A stretch of DNA of 50,996 bases from Dimargaris cristalligena (Eukaryota > Kickxellomycota > Dimargaritomycetes > Dimargaritales > Dimargaritaceae), in NCBI GenBank assembly GCA_027576995.1, contig JANBQC010000153.1:1-50996 (forward strand), read 5' to 3'. Positions 32,215-44,507 of this stretch are shown here, piece after piece. Each line of letters begins with the position of its first letter. Within the stretch, counting starts at the first letter, position 1. Under the pieces are notes generated by a model, which was not told the origin of the DNA, did not search any database, and was given only the letters and a program-made list of their open reading frames with translations. A program made the translations under genes and the position numbers.

Positions 32215-34402
32215 ATGCCGGCGCATTATTTGGCAGACGGCCCCTCTGACTTTGGTGCTTCTCATGGTAAGTTGAACATGCCATTGTCCGGGGATCGGCA
32301 TTCCTCTAGCGAACTACATTCCAAACGACATGGGCGCCTTCGCCACCACCAACCATGGCCAACCAGATGGGGAGGCCCAGATGCTGTCGGATTCCCTGCT
32401 CCCTTTGTTTGGGGGGATATATGGTTTTCCATTAGCCAAGCCGGCTGGTCCTCTACAGCCCAGACTATAGTAGTAACCACCTAGCTTATTAACCATATGC
32501 CTCTTTGACTGCCTGAAAAAATTAATATACCAGGGATCGAGCGCAAATCAATCTTGGACCTGTTTAATGAAAAGCCGCGCATCAATGTCTGCGCACCCAT
32601 GGTGCGGTACTCTAAGCTGCCGTTCCGGGAACTTGTGCGGAGGTAAGCCACATAGTCTATCTAGTTGGAAGAACCGTATTCAAATATAAACCCCGTCTAA
32701 GTCAGGCCATCTACCGCCACCTATAGTACCAATAGGAATTCTCTGGTTTTTCAAGAACCGCAAGGCTCATTCAATCTCGATTCCTCTTCTTTTTGTATTT
32801 ATCATCCCCCGATCATTCCCCAGATATAATGTGGACCTAGTCTATACCCCCATGATTCTGGCCGACGTGTTTCGTCGATCGGAGCACTCCCGGGTCTGCG
32901 AATTCACCACTCATCCCCGCGAGTCCCCGCTCATTGTACAGTTCGCGGCCAACGATGGCGTGCATCTCGCCGATGCCGCCGAACTAGTGTCCCCCTGGGT
33001 GGATGGATTCGATATTAACTGCGGGTGTCCCCAAAAATGGGCCTACTCGGAGCGCATCGGATCCTACTTGATGGAACAACCCGAATTGGTGCGGGACATG
33101 GTACGCATGTGTAAGGCACGGACCGGCAAACCGTGCTCCATTAAAATTCGCGTACATAAGGACTTACGGTAAGTTGGCGTGTTTAATTTTAGCCTTTCTA
33201 CTCGCAAATGGCCGAATGCTCCAGAATCCTATGGGAGAATCTACCAATACGTGTATATTAACCCTGGTGTATTTGTCACACACACACGCGCGCACATGTT
33301 GGTATGGGGGTGGGCTGTTTTTGATTACCACACAGGCAAACCCATGAATTTATTAAACGCGCCGAATCGGTGGGGGTCGACTGGATTGCCATCCACGGCC
33401 GAACTCGGCAACAAAAGTCCACGGAGCCTGTGGACTTGGACGCCATTAAGTTCGGTAAAGAGGTGGCCTCGGTTCCCGTAATTGGCAATGGTAACATTTT
33501 TACGCAACAAGATGCTACGCATATGTTCAATTATACGGGAGTAGATGGTAAGTTGGTCAACACTGGACATGGGCGTATCCGCCAGGAATTGAAAGGAAAT
33601 ACGTTGCAGCATAACCTTATATACATATGTATATTTAATCTATATTGCGATAAAACGGAGGCATTAGCCAAGGAATAAGCGTACCTGGTTTTTTGATGGT
33701 TTTCTTTGCCGCAATTCCCTTCGCATTACTAACCCCATCGCACATTCTTCGTGACACATTTCTCCGTCCATTGCGCTCACTGAATAGGGGTTATGGCCTC
33801 CCGTGGGCTACTTAGAAACCCGGCCCTATTTAGCGGATATGATCATACTCCTTTGGAATGCATCCAGGTAATAGCTATACCTAAATTTGATTAGCAATTG
33901 CCGGAGTCGTAGTATATTACTAGAGGACCGAACTCTGTAACTGTAAAACCAATGCAAACTGATATGATTGTGCTTTCTGCTTGTATGTTTACCTTGTATC
34001 GTAATTATAGGACTACACTGATATTGCCATGAGTCTAGGAACCAACACGTACCTCTTTCACCACCACCTGATGTTCATGTTTGAGAACGTTATGCATAAC
34101 ACAGGTAATTATAGGACCAGGGTACCACCCCTATGCACATAAACATTACATGTACACATCAAATAGGTACTATTCTTGTAATAATACCGGAAATACACAT
34201 AGTCTGGACAACGCTCATTATCATCAGCTAACTGCAAATACAATCAAGTTTGTTGGTGTGCCTTCCCATCTTAGAGCGCAAGACATTTAATGTTCTGAGC
34301 ACGACGTCCGCAATTCTGAACCACCTCCGCAACTTCTACGGGATCCGTAGTCGACCTCAGCCAACCACGCCGGCCATTCTGGCGCCAGTTGATGCTCTTT
34401 GA
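32215..34402 (+). CDS. DUS4: tRNA-dihydrouridine synthase DUS4
   Basis: FMN-dependent enzyme that reduces uridine to dihydrouridine in the D-loop of cytosolic tRNAs (positions 20a/20b in yeast), using NADPH. Seven exons: 32215-32266, 32534-32642, 32824-33168, 33336-33547, 33788-33867, 34011-34104, 34275-34402; 1020 nt, 339 aa, phases consistent. Motifs: VCAPMVRYSKLPFR at the start of the TIM barrel, LIVQFAANDG, then DINCGCPQKWA with catalytic Cys122, SIKIRVH, AIHGRTRQQ, VIGNGNI and DGVMASRGLLRNPALF for FMN binding. The RKTFNVLSTTSAILNHL C-terminal helix is typical of the Dus4 branch, which lacks extra RNA-binding domains. AATAAA at 34469-34474 is the probable poly(A) signal. Length agrees with the family. 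Confidence 0.95.
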
Positions 34403-34962
34403 GCAAGTCGACCCCTAAGCTGTAAATACACCTAGTTCCCGGGGGGGTCTGTTTTTCGGATTTATGGGAATAAAACTATAGTTCAAGAATCTGAAAATGG
34501 AATGGTCATTCATTAAATGTGACTATGTTGGGAATCCCATTGATGGGCATGGGCGGAGTGATGTATCCCAGCAACGCTACTCCAACCTTTGATTTGGAAC
34601 GGGTTGAATTACAGCCACTTCGTTCTTAGCAGTATCTATTATTCCGATGGCCAACTGCTACCGTATCTGTCTTTCCATGCATCCCGCGCTAACATGTACC
34701 GCACAAGTGCTGACAGACTGAATTATAACCCCCTTTACATATGCCACAGGAGATGCCATTAGGGGTTTGCAGTCTGCTTTTGGCTGGGGTGACTGGGTCT
34801 GTCTCTACTGTAAAGGCTCAGATGACTTTTGGTACTCTGATTGGCACGTGAATGGGGCTGGCGGATGTTGAACGCGACGTCACCATACTGTTGGGTGTAT
34901 AAATGGGTTGACCCGGTGTTTAGGGAACTCGTCCCAAAGAGGAAACACGGGAGAGATGCATT

Positions 34963-35007
<45 letters not shown>

Positions 35008-35478
35008 GTTGTTATTGTAATACACCTGTGTGCTGGCTACATGGCAAGGTAGGTCACTACTACTCTATTACGCACCCGTTCGACCGAGGCCATCGTATCC
35101 CATCCCCCTTCGACCACCCGTATCGATGGATCTAATGACGGCCCCCCTGACCTGAGCAGAAAACAGCCCAGATCAAAGCATCCATCATTTGGCTGCTCAG
35201 CCATGAAGACTAAGCCCACTACTACTCCAGTCTACGACGTTTAGTCCCGTCCCTTTGCTTCAACTTTTGCTACACCAACCGCCAAGTCTTGTTTTTTTTT
35301 CTCTCACCTTCTCTTTCAAGTCAACCTCCTTGTGTTTCGCCCCATTTGGCCTGTTCCTTCTACTTGTCCCTTCGCGAATCCCCCCAATTGGTAAAGCCAT
35401 ACCAACCTTCCCATAAATGAGCGCCTAAGGTCCAACCACGAACCCCATTCCAAACAGCAACAACTAATCCCAAGCCCC
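34403..35478. other. Spacer between DUS4 and LRO1
   Basis: Contains AATAAA (34469-34474) for DUS4, an (AT)n microsatellite at 34971-35003, and two short plus-strand frames (34525-34629, opening MLGIPLMGMGGVMYPS, and a +1-shifted frame through about 34760 with SIYYSDGQLLPYLSFHASRA) that look like fragments of a decayed gene I cannot name. The last 200 bases are a C/T-rich LRO1 leader. Confidence 0.4.
34971..35003. repeat. (AT)n microsatellite
   Basis: About 16 uninterrupted AT units, the longest simple repeat in the window. Confidence 0.95.
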
Positions 35479-38317
35479 ATGAGTACCCATTCCCAGGCGG
35501 TCAACTCGGACCCACCACCCGCCCACAACTCCGACAGTGAGCAAAGCGGCGAAATCGACCCGCGGTCGCTATTCGACAGCAGCAGCGACGGGTCGTTCTT
35601 CGGAGACGGCCTAGCCACCACACGTCTAACTCCGCTCACCGCCCTGAGTTCGGGCGCGGCCCATACGACCGCCACGGCCCTGACCGCCCACGTCACCCAA
35701 ACGAGGACGCGCCAGGTCCGCATGTCCACTCGCCCCGCTTCCCTAGCTCCCCCCATTCCCGCCTACCCCGGGAGTCCTGTCACACCTACCGAGGCAGAGG
35801 AGGGCGACAGTTTCGACCGCGAGTTTTCCGACTATTCCCCTACTAGTTCCCATACGAATACGCCTACGTCAGCCCCCCGGTCGGTCACGTTTCCCCTGGC
35901 AGCGTCAACCTCCCCCTCGCTGGCGAGTCACACCACCCCCAACTCCCGGCCGGATTCACCCTGGACCCCGGACTCGCATCGTAAATTCAATCGTCGGACT
36001 CGCCTCCCCACCCCACCCGGTCTCGAGCGACACCTGTCGGCCGAAAGTGTCTTTTACGAGTCCTGCTTACAACAGGAAATGGCCGGCCGCCCCCTGCACC
36101 AGCGGAAACGCAGTTGGTTCGTCATTGGGATTATCCTGGGTATTGGGCTGGCCATGGCTTTCCTCGGGGCCAATACGGACCACGGTCGGTATATTGGGCA
36201 ACTCTCGGATTACATGGCCATGACCCTGTCCGATGTGGACTTCCGGTCCCTCCTCCCAACCAACCTGGCCGTCGATGAAATATTCGCCAATATCACGAAT
36301 TTCATGGATACGCCCGGACCAGGTCAGAAAATCGGCGATTTCCAGCCGGGCTTGAATCTGGTGGAAACGGAAAATTTGGCCGCCCATTTCCCCGTCGTAT
36401 TGATTCCCGGGACTATTTCCACCGGGTTGGAAAGTTGGGGAACGTCCGAGTGCTCCCGGCGCTATTTCCGCCAGCGCATGTGGGGAACCCTGAGTAAGCA
36501 TACTGTTTTTCTTAACTTGAAGTGAGCAGTGTATTTCGCGGATATTAATCCATCCCACGTAAAATGCCCCGGCCACGGCAGACATGGTATGCGCGTTGGT
36601 ACACTGGCACGGAAATAGTGCCGACAATTACCTTGTATGCTGACAAAATTATATACCGACTACTAACTATCGAACATTGTGTCTACATTTACTTTTGCCG
36701 TTAAATGGGGGGTACCATCATTTTTCCATCATCCCTCCTCACTCACCATCAGCCATGTTTCGGGCGGTTTTACTCGATAAGGAGTGCTGGAGCGAACATA
36801 TGAAACTGGACCCGGAAACGGGCCTAGATCCCCCAGGCGTCAAACTCCGGGCGGCGCAGGGTCTGGACGCGGCCGATTACTTCATCTCCGGCTACTGGGT
36901 ATGGGGCAAAATCATCGAAAACCTCGCGGTCTTGGGCTACGATAACAACAACATGCATTTAGCCGCCTACGACTGGCGCCTGGCCTACGGCGACCTAGAG
37001 CGGCGGGACCAGTATTTCTCCAAACTCAAGTCCACCCTGGAGCTTCACCTGCAACGCACGGGCCGCCGCAGTGTGGTGGTCGCCCATTCCATGGGAGCCA
37101 ACGTGTTTCTGTACTTTATGCAGTGGGTGGAGTCCCCACTGGGTGGTAACGCCCCCGAAGACTGGGTCGAGAATCACGTCGAAAATTTTGTCAGTATCGG
37201 CGGTACCATGTTGGGCGTGGCCAAGACGCTCTCATCGCTGCTCAGCGGTGAACAGCGGGAAACGGTCCAGCCCTTGGTCTCCTATATTCTGGAACGGTTC
37301 TTCAATAAACGGGAACGGGCCGATCTCTTCCGCAGTTGGAGTGGGCTGGGCTCGCTGTTGCCCAAGGGGGGCAATCGTATTTGGGGTAATGCGACGTGGG
37401 CCCCCGACGACCTACCCTACGGGGACAATCTCGCCGACGGTACACCGGAACTGACGGACATGAATCCCGCGCGGCCCCCCACGTTTGGCCAGATGTTGGT
37501 ATTCCCAACCACCACTAAACACCAGCTCCATAACACCACTATTGAAGAATCGTTTGCGCTGCTCAATCGATCCACTTCGTCGCATTTCCGGCACCGGCTC
37601 TACTCCGAGTACAGTTTCGGCGTGGAGCGGGATAGGGATGCCTTGGCCGCCAATAGTCACAGTCGCCCCGATACTTGGTCTAACCCCCTGGAATCACAGC
37701 TTCCCCGGGCCCCGACTTTGAAAATTTACTGCTTATACGGAGTGGGTAAGCCCACCGAACGCGGGTATTACTATACGGACGGGGAGACCCACCACCACCC
37801 GGAGTCGCTCCAAGTCGATCTTGATTCGGATGAAAATGGGCCCGACGCTTCGCTGATAAACCCAGATATACCATTTGACGATGAAACACAGGCAGCCTTA
37901 ACACCGTCGGTATCGTCTCCACCCCTTTCGCCCCTCCCATCAGTTTACATCGATGTCTCCATGAATAACCCGGACGAGGAAACCGAATCGGGCATTCGGA
38001 CGGGAGACGGTGACGGCACCGTGCCCCTTCTTTCTCTGGGCTACATGTGCGTGGATGGCTGGAAGGACCCCCGCTACAACCCCGCCGGCGCCCAGATTGT
38101 CACCCGGGAATACCGGCATAACCCCACCCATATGATCAAAGATATCCGGGGGGGTTCGGATACCGCGGACCATGTGGATATCCTGGGCAATTATCAGGTC
38201 ATTAGCGATCTGCTGCGGGTGGCGGCTGGCAAGGCGGAAAATGTGGGTGATCAGATTGTGTCGGATATCCGACGGATCGCCCGGAATATCGATTTAGATG
38301 CCAGTGCCGAAGGGTAA
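35479..38317 (+). CDS. LRO1: Phospholipid:diacylglycerol acyltransferase (PDAT, Lro1)
   Basis: Makes triacylglycerol by moving an acyl group from a phospholipid to diacylglycerol; an ER membrane protein with a lumenal catalytic domain. Two exons, 35479-36493 and 36753-38317, 859 aa. Residues 1-210 are a Ser/Thr/Pro-rich cytosolic tail, longer than usual and probably disordered. A single transmembrane segment follows (residues 211-229, WFVIGIILGIGLAMAFLG). Catalytic domain: PVVLIPGTISTGLESWG with the lid/lysophospholipase-like GLESW motif, RMWGTLTMFRAVLLDKECW across the splice site, the salt-bridge region, the lipase nucleophile in AHSMGAN (Ser451), GDGDGTVPLLSLGYM (Asp759) and TADHVDILGN (His812). 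All three triad residues are present. A stretch near residue 710 (SVSSPPLSPLPS) is a low-complexity insertion before the catalytic Asp. Confidence 0.96.
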
Positions 38318-39150
38318 CTCTGTTGCGACTATGGAACGATTAGGGGTTAGGGGGTTACTCGGGGGCATTCCTTTTTTTTTTACAACATGCCTGTAGGGTT
38401 CAATCGAAGATAGAGTCTAAACTTGGGATACATTCATTTAATATTTCTAATTTGAAACTATCTCGACATGATAGAGGTGTATAGACCCACTTTGTAAAGA
38501 CTATACCCAATTGCGGGTGCATACCATACCACCCCGGTTGTGCTAAGATCAATTTCTAATTAACCAAATATTTCGAATGCCGCTATGGAAGGCGCCGAGT
38601 TTTTAAGTAAAGGCATCTTGAGCGACTAAGTAAGTTGATGGTGGGCAATAATGCACGTGACCATGTTGAATAATGGCCACTGGCCGTTTGTTTGGGAGAC
38701 AATCCCATAGTTGATGAGCGAATCCCCCAGCTTGTTTGCCCAATAACTGCAGCAACAAGCCAATATGAAATGGTGGGGAATAAAGCACAAGATTTAATGG
38801 ATGGATCCAGCTATTAATGTGAAAAAAATGGAAAATGGCTCGCCCACATAATAAACGAAAGGGATGTGCAACCCCCTCCCATACGGAGAATTGGAAAGAA
38901 AAAAAGGAGGGGATGTCGAAGCCAAGTCGAGTCAAATGGCACAACTCGAAAATACATCGTGCTACTTACTTACTCTACTCCTTGCATTCCTCGAGAATAG
39001 TCGACCTTCCCTAAAAATAAATTAGTGTATGGCAATAGGCATTTAATAGTCGGCCTTAGTTTTATTTCACTTTATCGAGCACGCCTACTCTTTTCATTTA
39101 AACCCTTCTTCACGCCTACCTTTCGAGACTTTGAGTTGTTTACAGCCACC
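38318..39150. other. Spacer between LRO1 and PRMT3
   Basis: Nothing coding is supported. A minus ORF at 38603-38944 is open but has no recognisable family. The PRMT3 ATG sits in a strong context (GCCACCATGG). Confidence 0.4.
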
Positions 39151-41593
39151 ATGGCCCACCTTCAGTTCTCTCAATCGGCAGTTTCGTATAGCGAGTCTGG
39201 GTTCGACCCCCAAGGTAAGTTCCCCAGAACCCTACAACGTCTCCGCACTTCCTGTCACAGGGGGCAGGTCAATTGAACACCTTCCCCGGCAATTATATCA
39301 TTCATTCTACGGGGAGCCGTGAAGAGTAGTCACCCCTTCCCCTGGCCTGCTTGATGTATCCCAAGTACCGGTTACCTCGGCAGAAATTAATGGCGAAGAA
39401 TTGTAATTTTCGGTTCGACAGAGTACCTTCCCCCCTGCCTCAGGTGGACCTGGCTAAGCAGTTCCAATTTTGGCTGATAAAATCAGTACAACAGTTGTCT
39501 AATGCCTCGTTGAATTTGCATTACCCCTTCCCCTTAATATCGTATATATCCCAGACGACAAATGGAGCGACTGGGAAGACGAACAGGACGAACAACTGAA
39601 ATGCCTCTTTTGCTCTGAACAATTCAGCCACCCGTCACCCCTATTCGACCACTGTCGCAACGAGCACCATTTCGACTTCGTGGCTATTAAAGACCAATTG
39701 GGTAAGTAGAGTCTATCAATAGGATAATGTCGAATATCGCAAAAAAAAAAAACTTTGCCTAAGAATAGAGGGGGCTGGTCCTGCGCGGGAAATGGTGGGC
39801 TTTTTTACATCTTAGACCACTCCGCTTGTGCGCTACCTCGATAAAAGCCAGCCATGGCATTGTTAAATATATCCACCAATATCATCTAACCTCATTTACT
39901 GCCGATATTTGCCCATTACCCCAATGAATTCCCCCATGTAGGCCTGGATTTTTACCAATGCGTCCGGCTCATTAACTACATTCGCGAGTGCGTCCAATCG
40001 AGCGAAACCCCCGTCGATGGCCGCACTCTGACCATCGCCGCCGGCACCGACTGCTTGGAAAACGACGCCTACCTCCGCCCGGTCCTCGAAAACGACGGAC
40101 TCCTGATGTGTTTTGACGACATTGAACTGGACATCATCGAGGCCACCAAGCGCACCACTTTGGAAGGCTACCCGGCCCCGCAGACCCCGTTGGAAACCGA
40201 ACTTATGAAGCAGGTGATTGATCTACAGCATCGGCTCAGCCAGGCCCAAAACGGCGCGGCGTTTATTTCGTCGCAGTTTGAACAGTACAAGGAGATGGTC
40301 AAGACACATTTTTACGATGTCATGGATGACGAGGCCCGGACCATCATTTCGCAGGTGATGTCCCTGTCGCTGTCCCAGCGCCACGGACCGGCCTCGACTT
40401 TGGGGCTCGGCCACCGGTCCAGTAAACCTATGCTGACGAGTGGTGCTGGGGCGACAATGCCGGCCGGCAAGGACCCCTCGGACTACTATTTCCAGTCCTA
40501 TGCGGGTAACGGCATCCACGAGTCGATGCTCAAGGATACCGTGCGTACCGAAGGCTACCGTGACTTCATGTACGACAACAAGGACATTTTCAAGGGCAAG
40601 GTGGTCCTGGATGTCGGCTGCGGGACGGGTATTCTGTCCATGTTCGCCGCCCGCGCGGGAGCGCGCCAGGTCTTCGCGGTGGACAACTCGGATATCATCG
40701 ACAAGACCCACCAAACTATCATCGAAAACCAGTTGGACGGTGTCATTACGCTCATCAAGGGTAAAATCGAGGAGATTACGCTCCCCGTGTCCCATGTGGA
40801 TATCATCATTTCCGAGTGGATGGGCTATTTCCTGCTGTTCGAGGCCATGCTGGACTCGGTCCTGGTCGCCCGCGACCGCTGGCTGCTGCCCGACGGGTTA
40901 TTGTGTCCGAGCACCACCCGCATTTTGCTCACCGGGTTCCAGGACGAGGACCTCCTTACCGACACCCTCCATTTCTGGCGCAACGTGTACGGATTTAAAA
41001 TGAACGTCATGACCCAGGGTTTCCACGACGATGCCCCCGCCGAAGTGATCCCTTGCGAAGCGGTCCTAACCACCGTCCAGTGTCTGAAAAACATCGATAT
41101 TTCCACCGTCGAAACCGCGGCGTTGGACTTTGTGACTCCCCTACGCTTGGTCGTGACCAAGGCGGGTACGTTCCACGGATTCATGGGCTACTTTGATACG
41201 TACTTCACCCGCCGGCCGGAGGACGAAATCCCGGCCGATTCGGAAGACCTGTTCCAGCAGTACGACCCCGAACTAATGGCCACTGAGGCTAATCCTAGGC
41301 CCGTGGTACCTAACCCCAATACTCCACTGGGCGAGGGCAACCAGGCTATTCATCGATTCACCACCGGTCCGCATGGTAAACCCACCCATTGGAAACAGAC
41401 CCTGTTTGTTCTGAAGGAGCCTTTCCCAGTGCAAGTGGGCGATGTGATTACTGGCCAGTTTATCTGCCATAAGAATCCGCAGAACCACCGTGATTTAGAT
41501 ATTGATATTGAGTACTCTGTACTGCCCCAGGGCTCGATGGATTCGGATGCCAAGCCATCCTCTCTTCGCAAGCAGCGGTTTTACCTGCGATAG
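39151..41593 (+). CDS. PRMT3: Protein arginine methyltransferase 3 (zinc-finger PRMT)
   Basis: Cytosolic type I arginine methyltransferase whose main known substrate is ribosomal protein uS5 (RPS2). Three exons, 39151-39214, 39555-39701, 39942-41593, 620 aa. The C2H2 zinc finger is complete (Cys38, Cys41, His54, His59: CLFCSEQF ... FDHCRNEHHFDF) and is preceded by the acidic DDKWSDWEDEQDE stretch typical of PRMT3. A helical linker follows, then YYFQSYAGNGIHESMLKDTV, motif I VVLDVGCGTGILSMFAARAG near residue 292, the double-E loop SEWMGYFLLFEAMLDS (Glu362, Glu371), and the THW loop (THWKQTLFVLKEPF). All catalytic elements are intact. The first exon encodes only 21 residues. The protein is longer than human PRMT3 because of the linker and an insertion before the THW loop. 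Confidence 0.96.
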
Positions 41594-42761
41594 GCTGGTG
41601 CTATGGGAGGGAAGGGAAAAAGGGTTACCGAGATTGAACATGGCCACTTAACTATGCTTTACGGGGGATATCAATGCCTCTCTAGGCTTCCTGGTTGAAA
41701 AGGAATGTATTATTTCGTAACTCCATACACGCATATGTTATCTTTCCTTCTTCTATACCTCCATCATTTAAAACAAATATCATAATCTGAAATATAAAAT
41801 AGTACACCATATTTTGCCGATTTGGCCATAGAGAAGCATAATTGACTAATGGTACAGTATCTCTATAGAGATAGTCATGTACATGGATTATATTAGTGTA
41901 TGAAAGTTCATTTGGGTAAGTTTAGACAATGCTATATAATAGAGTTGCCTAAATTCAGCCCACGGTGACATTATGCTTAAAACCACAAAAGCACTGATAC
42001 CTGGGGATACAAAATAGCTTAGTCAGGCTGATAATCAGATTAAAGCTTAATTATGATCGAAATTTAACAGAATAACATGCCCTGGGTTGGTGGGTGTATA
42101 AAATAAACTTTAGAACAATTTGCTATATAGCGCAAAGTCAGATTAAATACATACATATTTAGAAAAAATAGCTTATGTAAATGATTCATTATTATTATTT
42201 AACTTAACTAAAAAACATATAAAAAATATTATAAAATGGGCAAATATGCAACAACCGAACGAAACCCCAAGCGCGAGTGCACTAAGCGGGCGGCACCGGT
42301 CCATTGCGGGGGGGGGGAGGGGAAAATAGAGGGGCGTGAACAATAAACATGGACACGGGAGATGGGTATTCAGTATAGGGGACGATGCGGACCATAATTC
42401 GGAGGGACAGGGGACCATACTAGTCAGGTTTAGAGAGGTAACCGTTTTGAAGGACAGGCTATACGACCTTGAGCAAGGTAAAAGTAATCCGGTCAAACAC
42501 TCGAGCCAAGCATAACCAGCAGGTCCGGGAACGCGCGATATCAGTTGGAGGACATGGTGAATCAGAAGAAAGAGAAAAATAAAAAGAGGTATAAATATAT
42601 ATATATAAGAAATAGTCGTCATGAACCAAAAAGAAAAGACGAGATACTAAAGCAACTTTATCTTCAAAAGAGCACACTACAAACACGGTAAAAGCATTTC
42701 AGAAAGGCTGAGGATATCGATGGTGTCCCCCTCTGAGCATTTCGCTAAATAGCAGCCGGTT
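41594..42761. other. Convergent 3' region between PRMT3 and CDK9
   Basis: Strongly AT-rich; no genes. A G-run at about 42309-42317 and a short (AT)n near 42594-42605 are the only simple-sequence features. Confidence 0.5.
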
Positions 42762-44507
42762 CTAATGACGTCGATACCCATTGGAATTATTTGAGTTTGA
42801 ATTGGCATTTGAATTTGAATTATAATGCCTGGAATTATAAGGTGGATTGGAGTGTGAATGAGGTGGTTGATGGTTTCCGGATGGTCGAGTCTGACTTCCA
42901 CTTGTACTATCCCGCGTTCCACTTGCTGGGGCCCCGGAAGGACCGACAGCGGAGCGTTTGGGGGGTCGGGTAGGCCCTCCTCCGCCCCCATTACCACCCG
43001 TTGGCCGATTGGAAGTGGATGGCCGGCCACTACTACTACCATTGGAATGACTTGGCCCACCGCCGTTATTATGATGGGACCGGTGGTGAAACCCACCGTC
43101 GTTACGTGACCCACCCGGACCACCAACGGCCGACATGGAAGTGGAAGTCGATATTGGAGGCAGAGATGGGGCGGGGCCGTTGTGGTGATGATGGTGGGCT
43201 GGATTGTAGTGCTGGCCACCACCTCCTCCTCCACCGCCACCGTTGCTCGGATTGTGTCCCCCACCGGCCTGGTTCATTTTGCGATCGCGATCCTTTTCCC
43301 GGTTCAGCTCCAGTTCCCGCTGCTCCTTTTTACGCTGACGGATATCGAATTCGTGGCTAGCCTCGTAGGTTGGCAAGTCAGCGGGGTCGGCCGGTAAAGG
43401 TTCCGACCAGAAGAACTCGTGGTCGAGGGCCTGGGAGGCCGTGAGCCGCTTCTTGGGATTCAGTACCAGGAGTTTATCGAGGAGGTCAGCGGCATGCACG
43501 TTATCGTTAGAGAACTCCTGTTTGACCCGCCGGGGATAGGATTTGAAGGACTTGACCCCTTCGCAACCCGGCAGGTCGTTCCAACCGGGCATAGTGTACT
43601 CGCTGGGCGACCCGCAGAGCCGGAAGATACAGTCGAGTTGCTCCAGGTCGGAGTGACCCGGAAGAATGGGTTTGCCCCGGAGCATTTCACCCAGGACGCA
43701 CCCAATGGCCCACATATCGATGGCACTCGTGTATCGGCTTTCGCTAAGCAGAAGTTCCGGAGGACGGTACCACCGCGTGACCACGCAGTTGGTGTATTTT
43801 TCGTTGGCATCCGGATCGTAGGCCCGGGCCAGGCCGTAATCGGCGATACACAGGGTGCCCTGGTTGTTAATGAGCAAATTGGAGGCCTTGATATCCCGAT
43901 GGAGGATCTTTTGACTATGAAGGTAATGCATGCCGCTGAGCAGTTGCTTCATGTAGCATTTGATCTGGGGTAGGGTGAAGCGTACGGCGGGGTTTTCGAG
44001 GAGGCCGGTCAAGTCGTGGTCCATATAGGGAAACACCATGTAAATGTTAGCCCGTTGCCGGAGGGCGAAATTACCGCGTTCGATGGCGATATCGATCAGG
44101 GGCACCACATTGGGATGGTCCAACGATTTGAGAATCTTGATTTCCCGGATAGAGGTGATATGCACGCCATCGTTTTCGCTCTGTACGAAGATCCGCTTAA
44201 GGGCCACCATCTGGCCCGTCGATCGATGGCGGGCCTTGGTAACCTCCCCGAACGTACCCTCACCCAGCTTGTTGGCCAGCTCGTACTCCTCTAGTTTCGA
44301 ACAGCCGACGAATTTCTTGTGCGATTTTTTTTTGGGTTGGGGTGGGGACGGACTGTAGTGCGAATTCACCGAAGGGGACTCGGGCCCCACGGGGTTCCGC
44401 GGCGACGGGGAGGCATAAGGCTGCGAATGCCGTTGGGTGGAGGATTGAGTCATGATATGATGGGGTCCATTCGCGTGGGACTGGCTGCCGGAGGGCCGTC
44501 TGTGCAT
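42762..44507 (-). CDS. CDK9: CDK9/BUR1-type cyclin-dependent kinase (P-TEFb kinase)
   Basis: Nuclear Ser/Thr kinase that, with a T/K-type cyclin, phosphorylates the Pol II CTD, Spt5 and (where present) NELF to start productive elongation. Single exon, 581 aa. Residues 1-70 are a basic Ser/Pro-rich tail. Kinase domain about 75-370: GEGTFGEV loop (82-89), Lys104 in VALKRI, HITSIREIKIL in the place of the PITAIRE helix, HRDIKASN (203), ADYGLARAYD (223-225), T-loop Thr239 in EKYTNCVVTRWYRPPELLL, and DMWAIGCVLGEM. Then ASHEFDIRQRKKEQREL and a long low-complexity Gly/His/Ser/Asn-rich tail to the C-terminus. The DFG motif is DYG (codon TAC), unusual for a CDK. Bur1/Sgv1 and Cdk9 are one fungal/animal lineage; CDK12 is less likely because the domain lacks that family's C-terminal extension. 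Confidence 0.92.
   Translation of the reverse strand: MHRRPSGSQSHANGPHHIMTQSSTQRHSQPYASPSPRNPVGPESPSVNSHYSPSPPQPKKKSHKKFVGCSKLEEYELANKLGEGTFGEVTKARHRSTGQMVALKRIFVQSENDGVHITSIREIKILKSLDHPNVVPLIDIAIERGNFALRQRANIYMVFPYMDHDLTGLLENPAVRFTLPQIKCYMKQLLSGMHYLHSQKILHRDIKASNLLINNQGTLCIADYGLARAYDPDANEKYTNCVVTRWYRPPELLLSESRYTSAIDMWAIGCVLGEMLRGKPILPGHSDLEQLDCIFRLCGSPSEYTMPGWNDLPGCEGVKSFKSYPRRVKQEFSNDNVHAADLLDKLLVLNPKKRLTASQALDHEFFWSEPLPADPADLPTYEASHEFDIRQRKKEQRELELNREKDRDRKMNQAGGGHNPSNGGGGGGGGGQHYNPAHHHHHNGPAPSLPPISTSTSMSAVGGPGGSRNDGGFHHRSHHNNGGGPSHSNGSSSGRPSTSNRPTGGNGGGGGPTRPPKRSAVGPSGAPASGTRDSTSGSQTRPSGNHQPPHSHSNPPYNSRHYNSNSNANSNSNNSNGYRRH

Noticed and set aside
34971..35003. (AT)n tract as a replication origin or centromere element
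   Set aside because: A plain microsatellite with no flanking origin motif or larger AT-rich structure.
38603..38944. 113-codon minus ORF upstream of PRMT3
   Set aside because: No recognised family, biased composition (Phe, His, Leu) and no promoter; judged random.
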